A DNA stretch of 64,000 bases. Source: Roseovarius sp. Lineage in GTDB: Bacteria > Pseudomonadota > Alphaproteobacteria > Rhodobacterales > Rhodobacteraceae. Position 1 is the stretch's first letter. Each line of letters starts with the position of its first letter. Position numbers and translations under genes: made by a program. Below, one piece after another: positions 18,501-27,366 of the stretch. The notes below the pieces were generated by a model. That model had not been told where the DNA came from, made no database searches, and worked only from the letters and a program-made list of their open reading frames with translations. The DNA is taken from NCBI RefSeq assembly GCF_027019125.1, contig NZ_JALUXE010000027.1:186001-250000 (forward strand). The letters run 5' to 3'.

Positions 18501-20188
18501 TGCACTTTCCAGCTTTTCGCGCCACGGTTCGGCGTCTTGGATTGGCCCTCGCCTTCGCTGCTGTCCCGCTATGGGCCGGGGCAGGGCAGGCGGGCGACGC
18601 CGAACTTGGCCGCAAACTCTATTGGGAGGGGATCGGTGCCGATGGCCAACCGATCACCGGCGTGACCCAGGGCGACGTCAAGGTCTCGGGCGCGCAATTC
18701 TCCTGCGTCAACTGCCACCGCCCCAGTGGCTTTGGCACATCCGAGGGCGGCAACTACGTGCCCCCCATCATCGGCTCGGTGCTGTTCGAAAAAAAGACCC
18801 CGAACCGCAACCGCATGTTCAAGGACCTCTATCAAGAGGTGCAGCCGCCCGGTTTCTGGGCGCGGGTGCGCGCGCCACGTATGCGCCCGGCCTATGATGA
18901 CGAACTGCTCGCGCGGGCGCTCAAGGATGGTGTGGATGCAGGAGGGCATGTGTTCGACCCGATCATGCCGCGCTATGACCTGAGCCCACAGGATGTGGCC
19001 AATCTCTCGGCCTTCATCAAGACGCTGTCGGTCGAGATCGACCCCGGCGTGACCGACCGCGAGATCCACCTCGCCACCATCATAGATCCCGGTGCCGACC
19101 CTGAGGCGGCAGATGCGATGATCCGCACGCTCGAACTGTTTTTCGAGTGGATGAACAAGGACACCGAAGGCGACACCCGCAATCCGACCTTCTCGCCAAA
19201 CTATCGCTCCAATTTCATCTCGGCCTATCGTTACTGGAACCTGCATGTCTGGCGGCTCGAAGGGGCGCCCGAGACATTGCGCGCCCAGCTCGAGGCGAAA
19301 TACGCCGAACAGCCCGTGTTCGCCACCGTGAGCGGGCTGGTCGAAGGGCCATGGGATGAAATCGGCGCCTTCTGCGATGACAAGCGCCTGCCTTGCGTCT
19401 TTCCGAACACCGAATTGCCCACGCCCGGCGAAGGGCGTTACGGCTATTCGATTTTCTTCAACCGTGGCCTCTCGCTTGAGGCCGAAGCGCTCGCGCTTTA
19501 CCTCGGAGATCAGGAAACCGCGCCCACCCGCGTCGTTCAATTGCACGGCGCAGGGCCGCAGGGCACCCGCCCGGCCGAAGCCTTCACAAACACGATGGCC
19601 ATGGCCCTGCCCGACACGCCTGTGGAAACCCGGCTCTATGAAGGGGCCGACGATCTGCGCTCGGCTCTTGCCGCCGCAAAGCCCGACACGACCCTCGTGA
19701 TCTGGCCGCAGGACGTGGACGAAGCGGTTGCCGTTCTGGCTGCCAATCCGCCCGCCGCGTCGCGTTTCTATCTGCCGTCTGCGGCCAAGGAACCGGCGCT
19801 CGCGGCCTTCTCTCCGGCTCTGGTGGAACAGGCCCGGCTTGTCTGGCCCTATGACGAGCCAGGCTCCTACCATCCGAACAAATACCGCATCCGCGGCTGG
19901 ATGCACACGCGGCGGCTCGAGGTCACGCATCCGCGCATCCAGTTGCAAACCTACTATGCACTGACCATGATTCAGTTCGGTCTCATGCACGCGATTAATG
20001 ATTTCTACCGTGATTATGTGCTAGAAATCATCGAACATGAGGCAGAGAATGAGCTTAACCCTGGCACGCATCCGGAGCTCGCTCTCGGACCGGGACAGCG
20101 ATTTGCCTCCAAGGGGGCCTTTATCGCGCAACTCGTTCCAGAAGAGCGTGTCGGCTATCGGGTCGTCAGTGAGTGGATCGTACCCTAG
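18500..20188 (+). CDS. Cytochrome c fused to a periplasmic-binding-protein-like domain
   Basis: A 562-residue exported protein. A signal peptide (residues 1-31, AGAGQA) is followed by a monoheme cytochrome c domain with CVNCH at residues 69-73 and a probable axial Met in DPIMPRYDLSPQDVANLSAF. From about residue 190 a long second region resembles type 1 periplasmic binding proteins (branched-chain amino-acid receptor fold), with alternating strand/helix segments such as PTRVVQLHGAG and TTLVIWPQDVDEAVAVL. No membrane anchor. It overlaps the SCO1 stop by TGATG and ends before a hairpin with a T run. It could pass electrons to the oxidase or sense a ligand. Confidence 0.8.
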   Translation: MHFPAFRATVRRLGLALAFAAVPLWAGAGQAGDAELGRKLYWEGIGADGQPITGVTQGDVKVSGAQFSCVNCHRPSGFGTSEGGNYVPPIIGSVLFEKKTPNRNRMFKDLYQEVQPPGFWARVRAPRMRPAYDDELLARALKDGVDAGGHVFDPIMPRYDLSPQDVANLSAFIKTLSVEIDPGVTDREIHLATIIDPGADPEAADAMIRTLELFFEWMNKDTEGDTRNPTFSPNYRSNFISAYRYWNLHVWRLEGAPETLRAQLEAKYAEQPVFATVSGLVEGPWDEIGAFCDDKRLPCVFPNTELPTPGEGRYGYSIFFNRGLSLEAEALALYLGDQETAPTRVVQLHGAGPQGTRPAEAFTNTMAMALPDTPVETRLYEGADDLRSALAAAKPDTTLVIWPQDVDEAVAVLAANPPAASRFYLPSAAKEPALAAFSPALVEQARLVWPYDEPGSYHPNKYRIRGWMHTRRLEVTHPRIQLQTYYALTMIQFGLMHAINDFYRDYVLEIIEHEAENELNPGTHPELALGPGQRFASKGAFIAQLVPEERVGYRVVSEWIVP

Positions 20189-20217
20189 GTTTTGAGTAAT
20201 GGGCCTATGGGTGCGTA

Positions 20218-20252
20218 GCGGGCGGTGGGGCAACCTGCCGCCCGCGCCTTTT
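20218..20252 (+). terminator. Terminator after the oxidase cluster
   Basis: GCGGGCGG (20218-20225) pairs with CCGCCCGC (20238-20245) and is followed by GCCTTTT. It closes the cluster before the convergent prepilin peptidase gene. Confidence 0.65.
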
Positions 20253-20377
20253 CAGGGCGGGGTGCGTCTGACAAGGTTCACATCGCCGCGGCCCCCAGGC
20301 CGGGGCCTCTGCGCTGCCTCTGCGGGGGCCCGGATCATGTCCGGGACGGGTGTGGCTTCGATGGTGCGCGACACATC

Positions 20378-21130
20378 CTAGACCAAAGGCCAGAGCCAGA
20401 CCAGACCCGCCGCCGCGGCGAGATAGGCACCAAAGGCAATCGCCAGATCGCCCTCGGGCCGCGCGCCACGCCAGAGCGCCATGACCCCGGCGGTCGCCAT
20501 CGCCAGAAACGCGGCGGTCAAGGTCACACTCGGCAGCGCCATCACCCCGAGGCCCGCGCCAATCCCCGCCATCAGCTTGACATCGCCCAGCCCCAGCCCT
20601 TCGCGCCCGCGCAGCATCCGATAGCCGATCCGCAGTGCCAGAAACGCCCCCGCGCCGATTGCCGCTCCGACAAGCGCACCCCAAAGATCGCGGACCGGAT
20701 CTTCCCAAGCCATCACCATCCCGGTCAGAAAAAGCGGTGCAGTGAGCCCGTCCGGCAGTCGAAACGCGGCCAGATCACACAGAACCAACCCCATCAAGAG
20801 CCAGAGCCAGAGCGCCCCCAAAACCATGTGCAGCGGCGATTGCGCGACCCAGACCGCCAGCACCGCCAGCGCCATGCCGGCCACTTCGGTGTAAAACAGC
20901 CGCTTGGGGATACGCACGCCACAGGACCGGCACTTTCCTCCCAGCCACAGCCAGGACAGAACCGGCACCATGTCGCCTGCCCCGATCCGCTCGCCGCATG
21001 ACCGGCACCGAGACCGCGGTCCGACAATGCTCTCGTCGCGTGGCAACCGATCTGCCCAGGCCGCCAGAAACGATCCCATCGCCGCCCCTGTCAAGATCAG
21101 GAAAAAGGCGAGTGGGGCGGTGGCAGGCAT
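20378..21130 (-). CDS. gspO: Prepilin peptidase / N-methyltransferase GspO (PilD family)
   Basis: Inner-membrane aspartyl protease that cleaves and methylates the GspG-H-I-J-K pseudopilins encoded next door. 250 aa with about eight hydrophobic segments. The zinc-binding pair CRSCGERIG and CRSCGVRIP marks the N-terminal methylase domain; the two catalytic aspartates are in LCDLAAFRLPD and the GLGDVK motif. ATG 21130 has GGAGG upstream on the minus strand. It diverges from gspG with a 114-bp gap. Confidence 0.93.
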   Translation of the reverse strand: MPATAPLAFFLILTGAAMGSFLAAWADRLPRDESIVGPRSRCRSCGERIGAGDMVPVLSWLWLGGKCRSCGVRIPKRLFYTEVAGMALAVLAVWVAQSPLHMVLGALWLWLLMGLVLCDLAAFRLPDGLTAPLFLTGMVMAWEDPVRDLWGALVGAAIGAGAFLALRIGYRMLRGREGLGLGDVKLMAGIGAGLGVMALPSVTLTAAFLAMATAGVMALWRGARPEGDLAIAFGAYLAAAAGLVWLWPLV

Positions 21131-21244
21131 AGGACCTCCAATGCGGGAAAAACGGGGCAGGGGCCACAGCGGCGATTGTCAGGGCGTTGCGCTTACTCTA
21201 TGATTCATCACGTAGTCTATACGCATTTACGGACAGATTTTACC

Positions 21245-21700
21245 ATGCAAATCAATGTGTCACGCCGCTCGTCCCGCGCGTCTGCCGATGCTGGCTTTTC
21301 ACTACTCGAACTGATGGTCGTGGTGGTCATCATGTCCATTCTTGCACTGGTCGTCATGCCGCGCATCATCGACCGGCCCGATCAGGCCCGCGCCGCGCGG
21401 GTGCAGTCGGATCTTGCGGTGCTGGCGGGCGCGGTCAAGCTCTACAAGCTCGACAATTTCCGCTATCCCACCACCGAACAGGGGCTGCGCGCGCTGGTCG
21501 AGGCGCCCACCGCCTCGCCGGTGCCACCCAATTATGCCGCCAACGGCTATATCGACCGCTTGCCGCAGGATCCTTGGGGCAATGAATACCAATACCTGCA
21601 ACCGGGCGTGCATGACGAGTTTGACATCTTCACGCTCGGGGCGGATGGGGTCGCAGGGGGCACCGGCCCCGACGCGGACATAGGGTCATGGGGCGAATAA
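21245..21700 (+). CDS. gspG: Major pseudopilin GspG
   Basis: 151 aa. A 17-residue leader ends at Gly before FSLLELMVVVVIMSILALVV, with Glu at +5, the prepilin peptidase site. The mature part has the GspG signature YKLDNFRYPTTEQGL and QDPWGNEYQY with a C-terminal acidic calcium-binding loop (GADGVAGG and beyond). ATG 21245 is chosen for a normal leader length, although the ribosome site is weak. It overlaps gspH by 13 nt and starts the gspGHIJKLMN run. Confidence 0.95.
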   Translation: MQINVSRRSSRASADAGFSLLELMVVVVIMSILALVVMPRIIDRPDQARAARVQSDLAVLAGAVKLYKLDNFRYPTTEQGLRALVEAPTASPVPPNYAANGYIDRLPQDPWGNEYQYLQPGVHDEFDIFTLGADGVAGGTGPDADIGSWGE

Positions 21701-22176
21701 CCACCGATCCCGAGGCTGGCTTTACCCTTCTGGAAATGGTCGTGGTCGTGGCCGTAATCGCCGTGCTCTCGGTCACGGCGACCTTTTCCATCACCGACCG
21801 CAGCCGGGGCGAAGGCGACGTGATCCGCTTTGCCGCCGCCTACGACCGCCTGCGCGACGCGGCCATTCTCGGGGCCACGCCGCAGGGTATCATCCTTGTG
21901 CCCGGTGGCTGGCAGGTGCTCGTGCCGCCTGCCCCTGGTGCAACAGAGGACGGATGGCAACCGCTTGGCCGAGAACAGAAATTTCGGGGCGAAGCGCGGT
22001 TCGAGGGGCCCGATGGCGCGCTCCTGCCGCGCGAATTGCCGCGTGCCCCGCACCCTGACATCACCTTTCTGCCGGACGGTCAGGTCAGCCCCTTCGAGGT
22101 CACATTCATCGGCAAAGACAGCCTCAATCGCTGCCGGTCTGCCGGGCTTCTCGGTCTCGACTGCGAGGCGACATGA
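21688..22176 (+). CDS. gspH: Minor pseudopilin GspH
   Basis: 162 aa. The leader MGRITTDPEAG precedes FTLLEMVVVVAVIAVLSVTA with Glu at +5. The remaining domain is short and beta-rich with RFAAAYDRLRDAAIL, as in GspH. It overlaps gspG at the 5' end and gspI by ATGA at the 3' end. Confidence 0.9.
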   Translation: MGRITTDPEAGFTLLEMVVVVAVIAVLSVTATFSITDRSRGEGDVIRFAAAYDRLRDAAILGATPQGIILVPGGWQVLVPPAPGATEDGWQPLGREQKFRGEARFEGPDGALLPRELPRAPHPDITFLPDGQVSPFEVTFIGKDSLNRCRSAGLLGLDCEAT

Positions 22177-22529
22177 CGGATCGCGGCGTCACGCTACTGG
22201 AACTGGTGATCGCGGTCTTCGTGCTCTCTCTTGGCACCATCGCGGCGCTGCGCAGCGCCGATCAGGCTGGCCGCGCTTTGGGCGGCGAGGCGGCGCGCGT
22301 CATGGCGCTTGAGGTGGCGCTGAACCGGGCCGAGGAATACCGCCTCCTCGGCGCGCGACAGGCCTCGACCCTGCCGCGCAGCGTCACTTTCGGCCCCCAT
22401 CAATGGCAGCTCGAGATCACCGAGGCCACGACCCGCGCCGGTTTCACCGAGGCCACGATCATCGCGCGCGCCCCCGATCAGCCCGGCGCGCGGTTGGTCG
22501 TCATCGCTCAGACCGAGGTGGTGCGATGA
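22173..22529 (+). CDS. gspI: Minor pseudopilin GspI
   Basis: 118 aa. A very short leader (MTDRG) precedes VTLLELVIAVFVLSLGTIAA with Glu at +5, typical of GspI. ARVMALEVALNRAEEYRLLG resembles the conserved GspI helix region. Both ends overlap neighbours by 4 nt (ATGA), suggesting coupled translation with gspH and gspJ. It forms the pseudopilus tip with GspJ and GspK. Confidence 0.9.
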   Translation: MTDRGVTLLELVIAVFVLSLGTIAALRSADQAGRALGGEAARVMALEVALNRAEEYRLLGARQASTLPRSVTFGPHQWQLEITEATTRAGFTEATIIARAPDQPGARLVVIAQTEVVR

Positions 22530-23146
22530 CCCGCTCCGCCATGGCAGACCGGGGTCTGACGCTGCTTGAACTGGTGGCGGTGCTGGCGATCTTTTCCCTT
22601 GTCGCGGTCATGGGGCTTCAGGCGCTCAGCGGCATGATGCGCGCCCGCGACCGTCTGACCGATGCCGATGAACAGGCGGCGGCGCTTGCGCGCGGTCTCA
22701 CGCTTCTGCGTGAGGATCTCAAATCCGCCGCTGCCCTGCCTTTCTGGCCGCCGGGGGCGCTCGATCCGGAACCGGCCTTTCTCGACCTCACCGGGCCTGC
22801 CGGATGGTTCGCCCTCTCGACCGCCGGGCGCGCCGTACTGCCCGAGGTTCAGTCGGCAGGACAGGCGCGCGTGATCTGGCGCCATGACCGCGACGCCGAC
22901 CGCCTCACACGCCAGATCTGGCCGGTGCTGCGCCCCGCTTCCGATCTGGCACGCGGCCCGGAAACCACCGTGTTTGAACGGGTCGCGGGCCTGCGCCTGC
23001 GTGCCTATGCCGGACCGGAAGAGGGCTGGGTCACGGATTGGGGCGTGCCCGATCTCGTCCCACGCCCCGCCCTGCCCAAAGCCATCGAAGTGGAAATCGA
23101 GTCGCTGGCCTATGGCCCGCTGCGCATCGTGGTGGCCTATCCATGA
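22526..23146 (+). CDS. gspJ: Minor pseudopilin GspJ
   Basis: 206 aa from ATG 22526, which overlaps the gspI stop (ATGA). Leader MTRSAMADRG precedes LTLLELVAVLAIFSLVAVMG with Glu at +5. A larger periplasmic domain follows, as usual for GspJ. Longer in-frame upstream starts lie inside gspI and were not used. Confidence 0.9.
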   Translation: MTRSAMADRGLTLLELVAVLAIFSLVAVMGLQALSGMMRARDRLTDADEQAAALARGLTLLREDLKSAAALPFWPPGALDPEPAFLDLTGPAGWFALSTAGRAVLPEVQSAGQARVIWRHDRDADRLTRQIWPVLRPASDLARGPETTVFERVAGLRLRAYAGPEEGWVTDWGVPDLVPRPALPKAIEVEIESLAYGPLRIVVAYP

Positions 23147-24078
23147 CCCGGCCCGGCGCACAGGATCGCGGTGTCGCACTGCTCAATGCGCTGCTTCTGG
23201 TCGCTGCGATTTCGGCCGTGGCCGCCGGTCTTATGCTGCGCGCCGAAACCAGCCGCACGCGCGTCGAGCATCTGCAAGTCAGCCAGCAGGCGGCCCTGCA
23301 TCTCGACGCCGCCGAATGGCTGATCGACCCGGTGCTGCGCAGCGATTGGGAACGCGACCAGAACCTTGACCATCTGCTCGAAGGCTGGTCGCTGGCCGGA
23401 TTCGAGGCCGATATCGACCGCGCCCAGATGACCGGCACCATCACCGATCTGCAAGGGCGCTACAATATCAACAGCCTGAGCGACCCGTCGGATCTCAACG
23501 CGGTGCAATCCTTTGACCGGCTCTTGGCCAGCCTTGGCCTGCCGCTGACGCTTGGCCGCGACATCGCCGGGTTCATTCAGGCACGCGGCCCGGCCCAGAC
23601 GGCCGAATATGCCAGCCGCCCCTTGCCCATCCTGCCTGCGGGCGCGCCGCTTGACCGGATCGAAGAGTTGCGCCTCGTCAACGGCATGACCGCCGAGGCC
23701 TATGCCCGGCTCTTGCCCTATGTGGCGGCTCTGCCCCCCGGTGGCGGTCTCAACGTCAACACCACCTCGCCCGAGGTTCTGGGTGCGATGCTGCCCGGCA
23801 CCAATCCCGCTGGAATAGCCCTGCTGATCGCGGAACGCGGCCGCGTGCCCTTTGCCGACCGCGAGGATTTCACGACCCGCGCCGAGACCTTGCTGCACCC
23901 GCGCGTGATCACTCAATCCCTGGCCCCCGATGGCGGCTTTGTCACGGCCTCGGATTGGTTCGAGGCGCGCTTCGATGTAAGGCTTGACGGGCGCATCCAA
24001 AGCCGCATCCTGACGGTCGAACGCTCCACGCTGACCGGGGCCGTCACCCTCAGACACCGCCGGACCGTCACCCCATGA
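23143..24078 (+). CDS. gspK: Minor pseudopilin GspK
   Basis: 311 aa, the largest pseudopilin. The leader ends in QDRG before VALLNALLLVAAISAVAAG; Glu +5 is absent (Asn), which is normal for GspK. The alpha-domain is visible with DLQGRYNINSLSD and LNVNTTSPEVLGAMLPG, both characteristic. It caps the pseudopilus tip. Overlaps both neighbours by ATGA. Confidence 0.92.
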   Translation: MTRPGAQDRGVALLNALLLVAAISAVAAGLMLRAETSRTRVEHLQVSQQAALHLDAAEWLIDPVLRSDWERDQNLDHLLEGWSLAGFEADIDRAQMTGTITDLQGRYNINSLSDPSDLNAVQSFDRLLASLGLPLTLGRDIAGFIQARGPAQTAEYASRPLPILPAGAPLDRIEELRLVNGMTAEAYARLLPYVAALPPGGGLNVNTTSPEVLGAMLPGTNPAGIALLIAERGRVPFADREDFTTRAETLLHPRVITQSLAPDGGFVTASDWFEARFDVRLDGRIQSRILTVERSTLTGAVTLRHRRTVTP

Positions 24079-25277
24079 CCCTGACCCTCACCCGAAAATC
24101 GCGCGGCACGACAGCGCCCTTGCCGGTCCATGACCTGACCGGCGATGTGCCGCCGCCGCGCGGGCCTTTCGTGGCCTCGGTGCCGGGGATGGCCACGCCG
24201 CTGGTGCCGCTCGATCTGCCGACCGCGCTCAAGGGGCAGGCCCGTGACCGCGTGGCCCGCCGCCAGTTGCGCGATGCCTATGGCGGCACCGAGACGGGGC
24301 TCGATATTCGCCCCGCACGGCTTGGGGCCGCCCCCGACCAATGGACGCGGCTCTTGCTGACCGATGCGGGCGACCGGCGCGACTGGCTGCATGCGCTCGG
24401 GGCCTTTGCCCCGCTGTGCCGCGCGGTGCTGCCGGATTACCTCTGCCTGCCGGCGGCCCCCGATCTCTGGGTGATCCAGACGACGGCGACAGCCGTCATC
24501 GCCCGCCTTGGCCCCGAGGATGGCTTTGCCGCCGAACCGGATCTGGCGCTGGCCCTGCTGCAAGAGGCCGCGCGCAATGGTGGCCCCCGCGCCATCCTGC
24601 GCCAAGGCCCGGCGCAGCCTGTGATTGATGCGTTTCTTACGGGGCTAAACCTGCCGATCTGCGCCGATCCCGGCGATCTCGCGGCGCATGGCGTGGCCGC
24701 GCCCACCCGCTTTGCCCATAACGAACTCGCCCTCGACCTTGCCCGCGATCCCGGTGCCGAGCGCGCCGAAATGCGCCGCACCCTCAGCCGCCTGCGCCTG
24801 CCCTTGGCACTGGCGGTGCTTGGCCTCATCGGCTGGATCACAGCCACGATGATCGAAACCCGCGCCCTTGATGCACAAGGATTGGCCTATCGCCAGAACG
24901 CCGAACGCATCCTGCGTCAGGTGATGATCCCCACCGGCCCTATTCTCGACATCCGCAGTCAGGTCGCACAGGTCATGGACCGCGCCCGCAACGCCAGCTC
25001 TGATGTAGAGGCCGAGGCGCGCCCGCTCGATGTGCTGCGCCGCGCCGGTGCGGTGATGGCCAATCACGAAACCACCATCACGCGGGTCAGCTATCAGCCC
25101 GGCGCGGGGCTGGTGATCGACCTGCAGATCAGCGATTTCGCGGCGCTCGATGCGCTCGTCAGTGACCTGCGCAATGCCGGCACGGAGGCGCGCGTCGCCC
25201 AATCCGTCACCCGCGAGAATACCGGCGTCGAGGCGGTGCTCGCCATGGCCGTCACCGAAGGCGGACCCAAGCGATGA
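24075..25277 (+). CDS. gspL: T2SS assembly-platform protein GspL
   Basis: 400 aa bitopic inner-membrane protein. The cytoplasmic part (to about residue 235) would bind the GspE ATPase; one hydrophobic helix at about 240-262 (LPLALAVLGLIGWITATMI) is followed by a periplasmic ferredoxin-like domain ending with a LISDL-type repeat region. Sequence similarity to classical GspL is low by eye, so identity rests largely on position between gspK and gspM. Overlaps both. Confidence 0.85.
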   Translation: MTLTLTRKSRGTTAPLPVHDLTGDVPPPRGPFVASVPGMATPLVPLDLPTALKGQARDRVARRQLRDAYGGTETGLDIRPARLGAAPDQWTRLLLTDAGDRRDWLHALGAFAPLCRAVLPDYLCLPAAPDLWVIQTTATAVIARLGPEDGFAAEPDLALALLQEAARNGGPRAILRQGPAQPVIDAFLTGLNLPICADPGDLAAHGVAAPTRFAHNELALDLARDPGAERAEMRRTLSRLRLPLALAVLGLIGWITATMIETRALDAQGLAYRQNAERILRQVMIPTGPILDIRSQVAQVMDRARNASSDVEAEARPLDVLRRAGAVMANHETTITRVSYQPGAGLVIDLQISDFAALDALVSDLRNAGTEARVAQSVTRENTGVEAVLAMAVTEGGPKR

Positions 25278-25789
25278 GCGCCCTGATGGACAGATTGACC
25301 GGCTTTCTGCTGGGGCTCAGCCGCCGCGAACGCTGGCTCGTCGCGGTATTGGCGCTCATCGCGCTGCCGGTTGGCGCGGTCTATGGCATTGCCCTGCCTC
25401 TGGCCCAATCGCGCGACGCCGCCCGCGCCGCCGTGGCCGAGGCGCGCGCGACCGAACTTTGGGTGGCCGATCAGGCGGTGCAGTTTGCCACGCTCGCGCG
25501 GGACGCCGGTCAGCGGCCCCAGGTGACGCGCGCCACCACCCCCATCGGCATCAGCGGGATCGAGGCCAGCCTGCGCGATGCCGGCCTGCGCGAAGCGGCC
25601 GCCGAACTGGCCAACGCGGCAGACGGCGGTATCACCCTGCGGTTCGACGCGGTGCGCTTTACGCAGTTGGCCGAATGGCTGACCGCGCAGAACGATACAT
25701 GGGGCTATGATCTGGCGGGCTTTACCTTTGAACGCGGCGCGCGCACCGATGTTGTGGCCGCCGACCTGCGTCTGGTGCCGCTGCAATGA
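25274..25789 (+). CDS. gspM: T2SS assembly-platform protein GspM
   Basis: 171 aa with one N-terminal membrane helix (WLVAVLALIALPVGAVYGIA), a coiled region, and a small periplasmic ferredoxin-like domain ending near LRLVPLQ. This is the standard GspM architecture and it partners GspL. It overlaps gspL and gspN by 4 nt each. Confidence 0.87.
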   Translation: MSALMDRLTGFLLGLSRRERWLVAVLALIALPVGAVYGIALPLAQSRDAARAAVAEARATELWVADQAVQFATLARDAGQRPQVTRATTPIGISGIEASLRDAGLREAAAELANAADGGITLRFDAVRFTQLAEWLTAQNDTWGYDLAGFTFERGARTDVVAADLRLVPLQ

Positions 25790-26550
25790 AACGTCTGGTT
25801 TTGATCCTTCTGGGCCTCGTTCTTGGCCTTGCGCTGGCGGCACTCAGCGAGGGGCGCTTGACCCACCTGCGCAGCGCGGCACCGGGGCTGGTGCCCGGCT
25901 GGCTCGCCGGGGCCGAGGATCACTCGTCGCTCTGGCGTGGCCAGCGGCGGGGCCTGCAAATGCGGCCGTGGCCGGTCGCGGGCGATGTGACCTGGCGTTT
26001 TGACCAGATCGAGGGTCTGGGCGGGCGCTGGTCTGTCACGCTGTCCGGGCCGGGGCTGTCGGGGCAGGGGGCGCTTACGCTCCCCCTTGCGCTCGATCAG
26101 GCAGAGCTGCGCGGCGGGCGATTGGACATCCTGCTCGGCGATTGGCCCGCGCTCATCGACGGCTGGCCCCTTGGCGGACGGGTTCTGGCAGAGGGGCTAA
26201 GCGCGGATATGACCCTGCCGGGCCGGCGCTTGACACGGCTCGGCGCCGTCATCGACTGGTCCGGCGCGCGGATCAATGGCGTAGAGATCGGCACGGCCGA
26301 GGCGGTTCTGACTTCGGACGCCGGCACATGGCGCGCGCCCTTTTCGCTCACCGGCGACGTGATCAACGCGCGCGGCACGCTCTCTGGGCGGTTTGGCGAT
26401 CCCATGGCACAGCTTGACCTGCGCATCGACCCCGTGGGCGAGCTGCCAGAGGGCTGGCTGCGCGCCTTGGATCAGTCCGGCGAGGCAGCGGACAGCGGTT
26501 GGCAGATCACCCGCGATGTCGACCTTGGCGCAGGCTGGCCGCTCTTCTGA
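25786..26550 (+). CDS. gspN: T2SS protein GspN
   Basis: 254 aa with a single N-terminal membrane helix (LVLILLGLVLGLALAALSEG) and a beta-rich periplasmic domain with repeated GL-rich strands (LSGPGLSGQGALTLPLAL). GspN is a non-universal component whose job is not settled. It is last in the gspG-N run and its stop faces the convergent lipoprotein gene. Confidence 0.8.
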   Translation: MKRLVLILLGLVLGLALAALSEGRLTHLRSAAPGLVPGWLAGAEDHSSLWRGQRRGLQMRPWPVAGDVTWRFDQIEGLGGRWSVTLSGPGLSGQGALTLPLALDQAELRGGRLDILLGDWPALIDGWPLGGRVLAEGLSADMTLPGRRLTRLGAVIDWSGARINGVEIGTAEAVLTSDAGTWRAPFSLTGDVINARGTLSGRFGDPMAQLDLRIDPVGELPEGWLRALDQSGEAADSGWQITRDVDLGAGWPLF

Positions 26551-26624
26551 TAGGCCTTTATCTTCGTCACATCGCCCCGGGCCTGACCCGGGACGGGTGC
26601 GGTTGCGAGTAAGGGCAACACGCC

Positions 26625-27149
26625 CTAACCGCCCGCCCCCAAACGCTTGAGGTCCCGGGCAATATCCGCCCGACGACTGGCCATGGCCCCCAGCGGATCA
26701 AGGCTGTCGTCAATTGCCAGCATCTCCTTGAGCGCGGCATCGGCCGCGCGCAGCTTGGCAACGGTCGCAGCCCCCGTGCGCCCCGCGCCCAGATCTGCCA
26801 ATGCGCTTTCATGCTGCGCCGTGCCGCTCACCGCCAGCGCCGCCGCGCGGTCGCTGCCCTTGCTGCCTGCCGCGAGCGCGCCGGCCACTTGTGCGGCCTC
26901 GTCATAGCGGCTCGCCCGCAAGAGAGCGTGGGCGTATTCAAGTCTGAGACGCGGCTCAAGCGGCCCCGCTGTCTGGATCAACGCCGCATAACTGCGAATG
27001 GCACTGTCATAATTGCCCTGCTCCAGCGCCTTGCGCGCAGAGCTGTACTTGCGCTGAAAATCCGCGCCTTCGCTGATCGCGCCCGGCTCACAGCCTGCGA
27101 GCGCCATGAGAACAGCCAGACATAGCAAAGGCTTGTTTGAAATCGGCAT
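26625..27149 (-). CDS. TPR-like lipoprotein lodged within the T2SS cluster
   Basis: 174 aa with a lipoprotein signal (LMALAGC lipobox, Cys at about residue 20) and helical repeats that resemble two TPR units (YSSARKALEQGNYDSAIRSY, LEYAHALLRASRYDEAAQV). It is transcribed opposite to the gsp genes between gspN and gspD. Position and lipoprotein nature suggest a secretin pilotin or assembly factor, analogous in role but not sequence to GspS. This role is inferred. Confidence 0.75.
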   Translation of the reverse strand: MPISNKPLLCLAVLMALAGCEPGAISEGADFQRKYSSARKALEQGNYDSAIRSYAALIQTAGPLEPRLRLEYAHALLRASRYDEAAQVAGALAAGSKGSDRAAALAVSGTAQHESALADLGAGRTGAATVAKLRAADAALKEMLAIDDSLDPLGAMASRRADIARDLKRLGAGG

Positions 27150-27366
27150 TGGTGAACTGCTCCTGCCCTTTTGGTCAGGAACCTACCATGCCCCATGCGG
27201 TGCGAGCCATGAAAAATCCGTGACTTGCCTAAAAAAACACGCTTTGGGACATTCCTGCGTCAGCCCGTCTTTCCAATGGAAACGACACAGCAAATCGGGT
27301 AGTCTGATGGCAGAGGCCCAAACCGCCGGTCAGAGCAGTGGTGGCCTGAGGCAGTCATGAAAAGGC

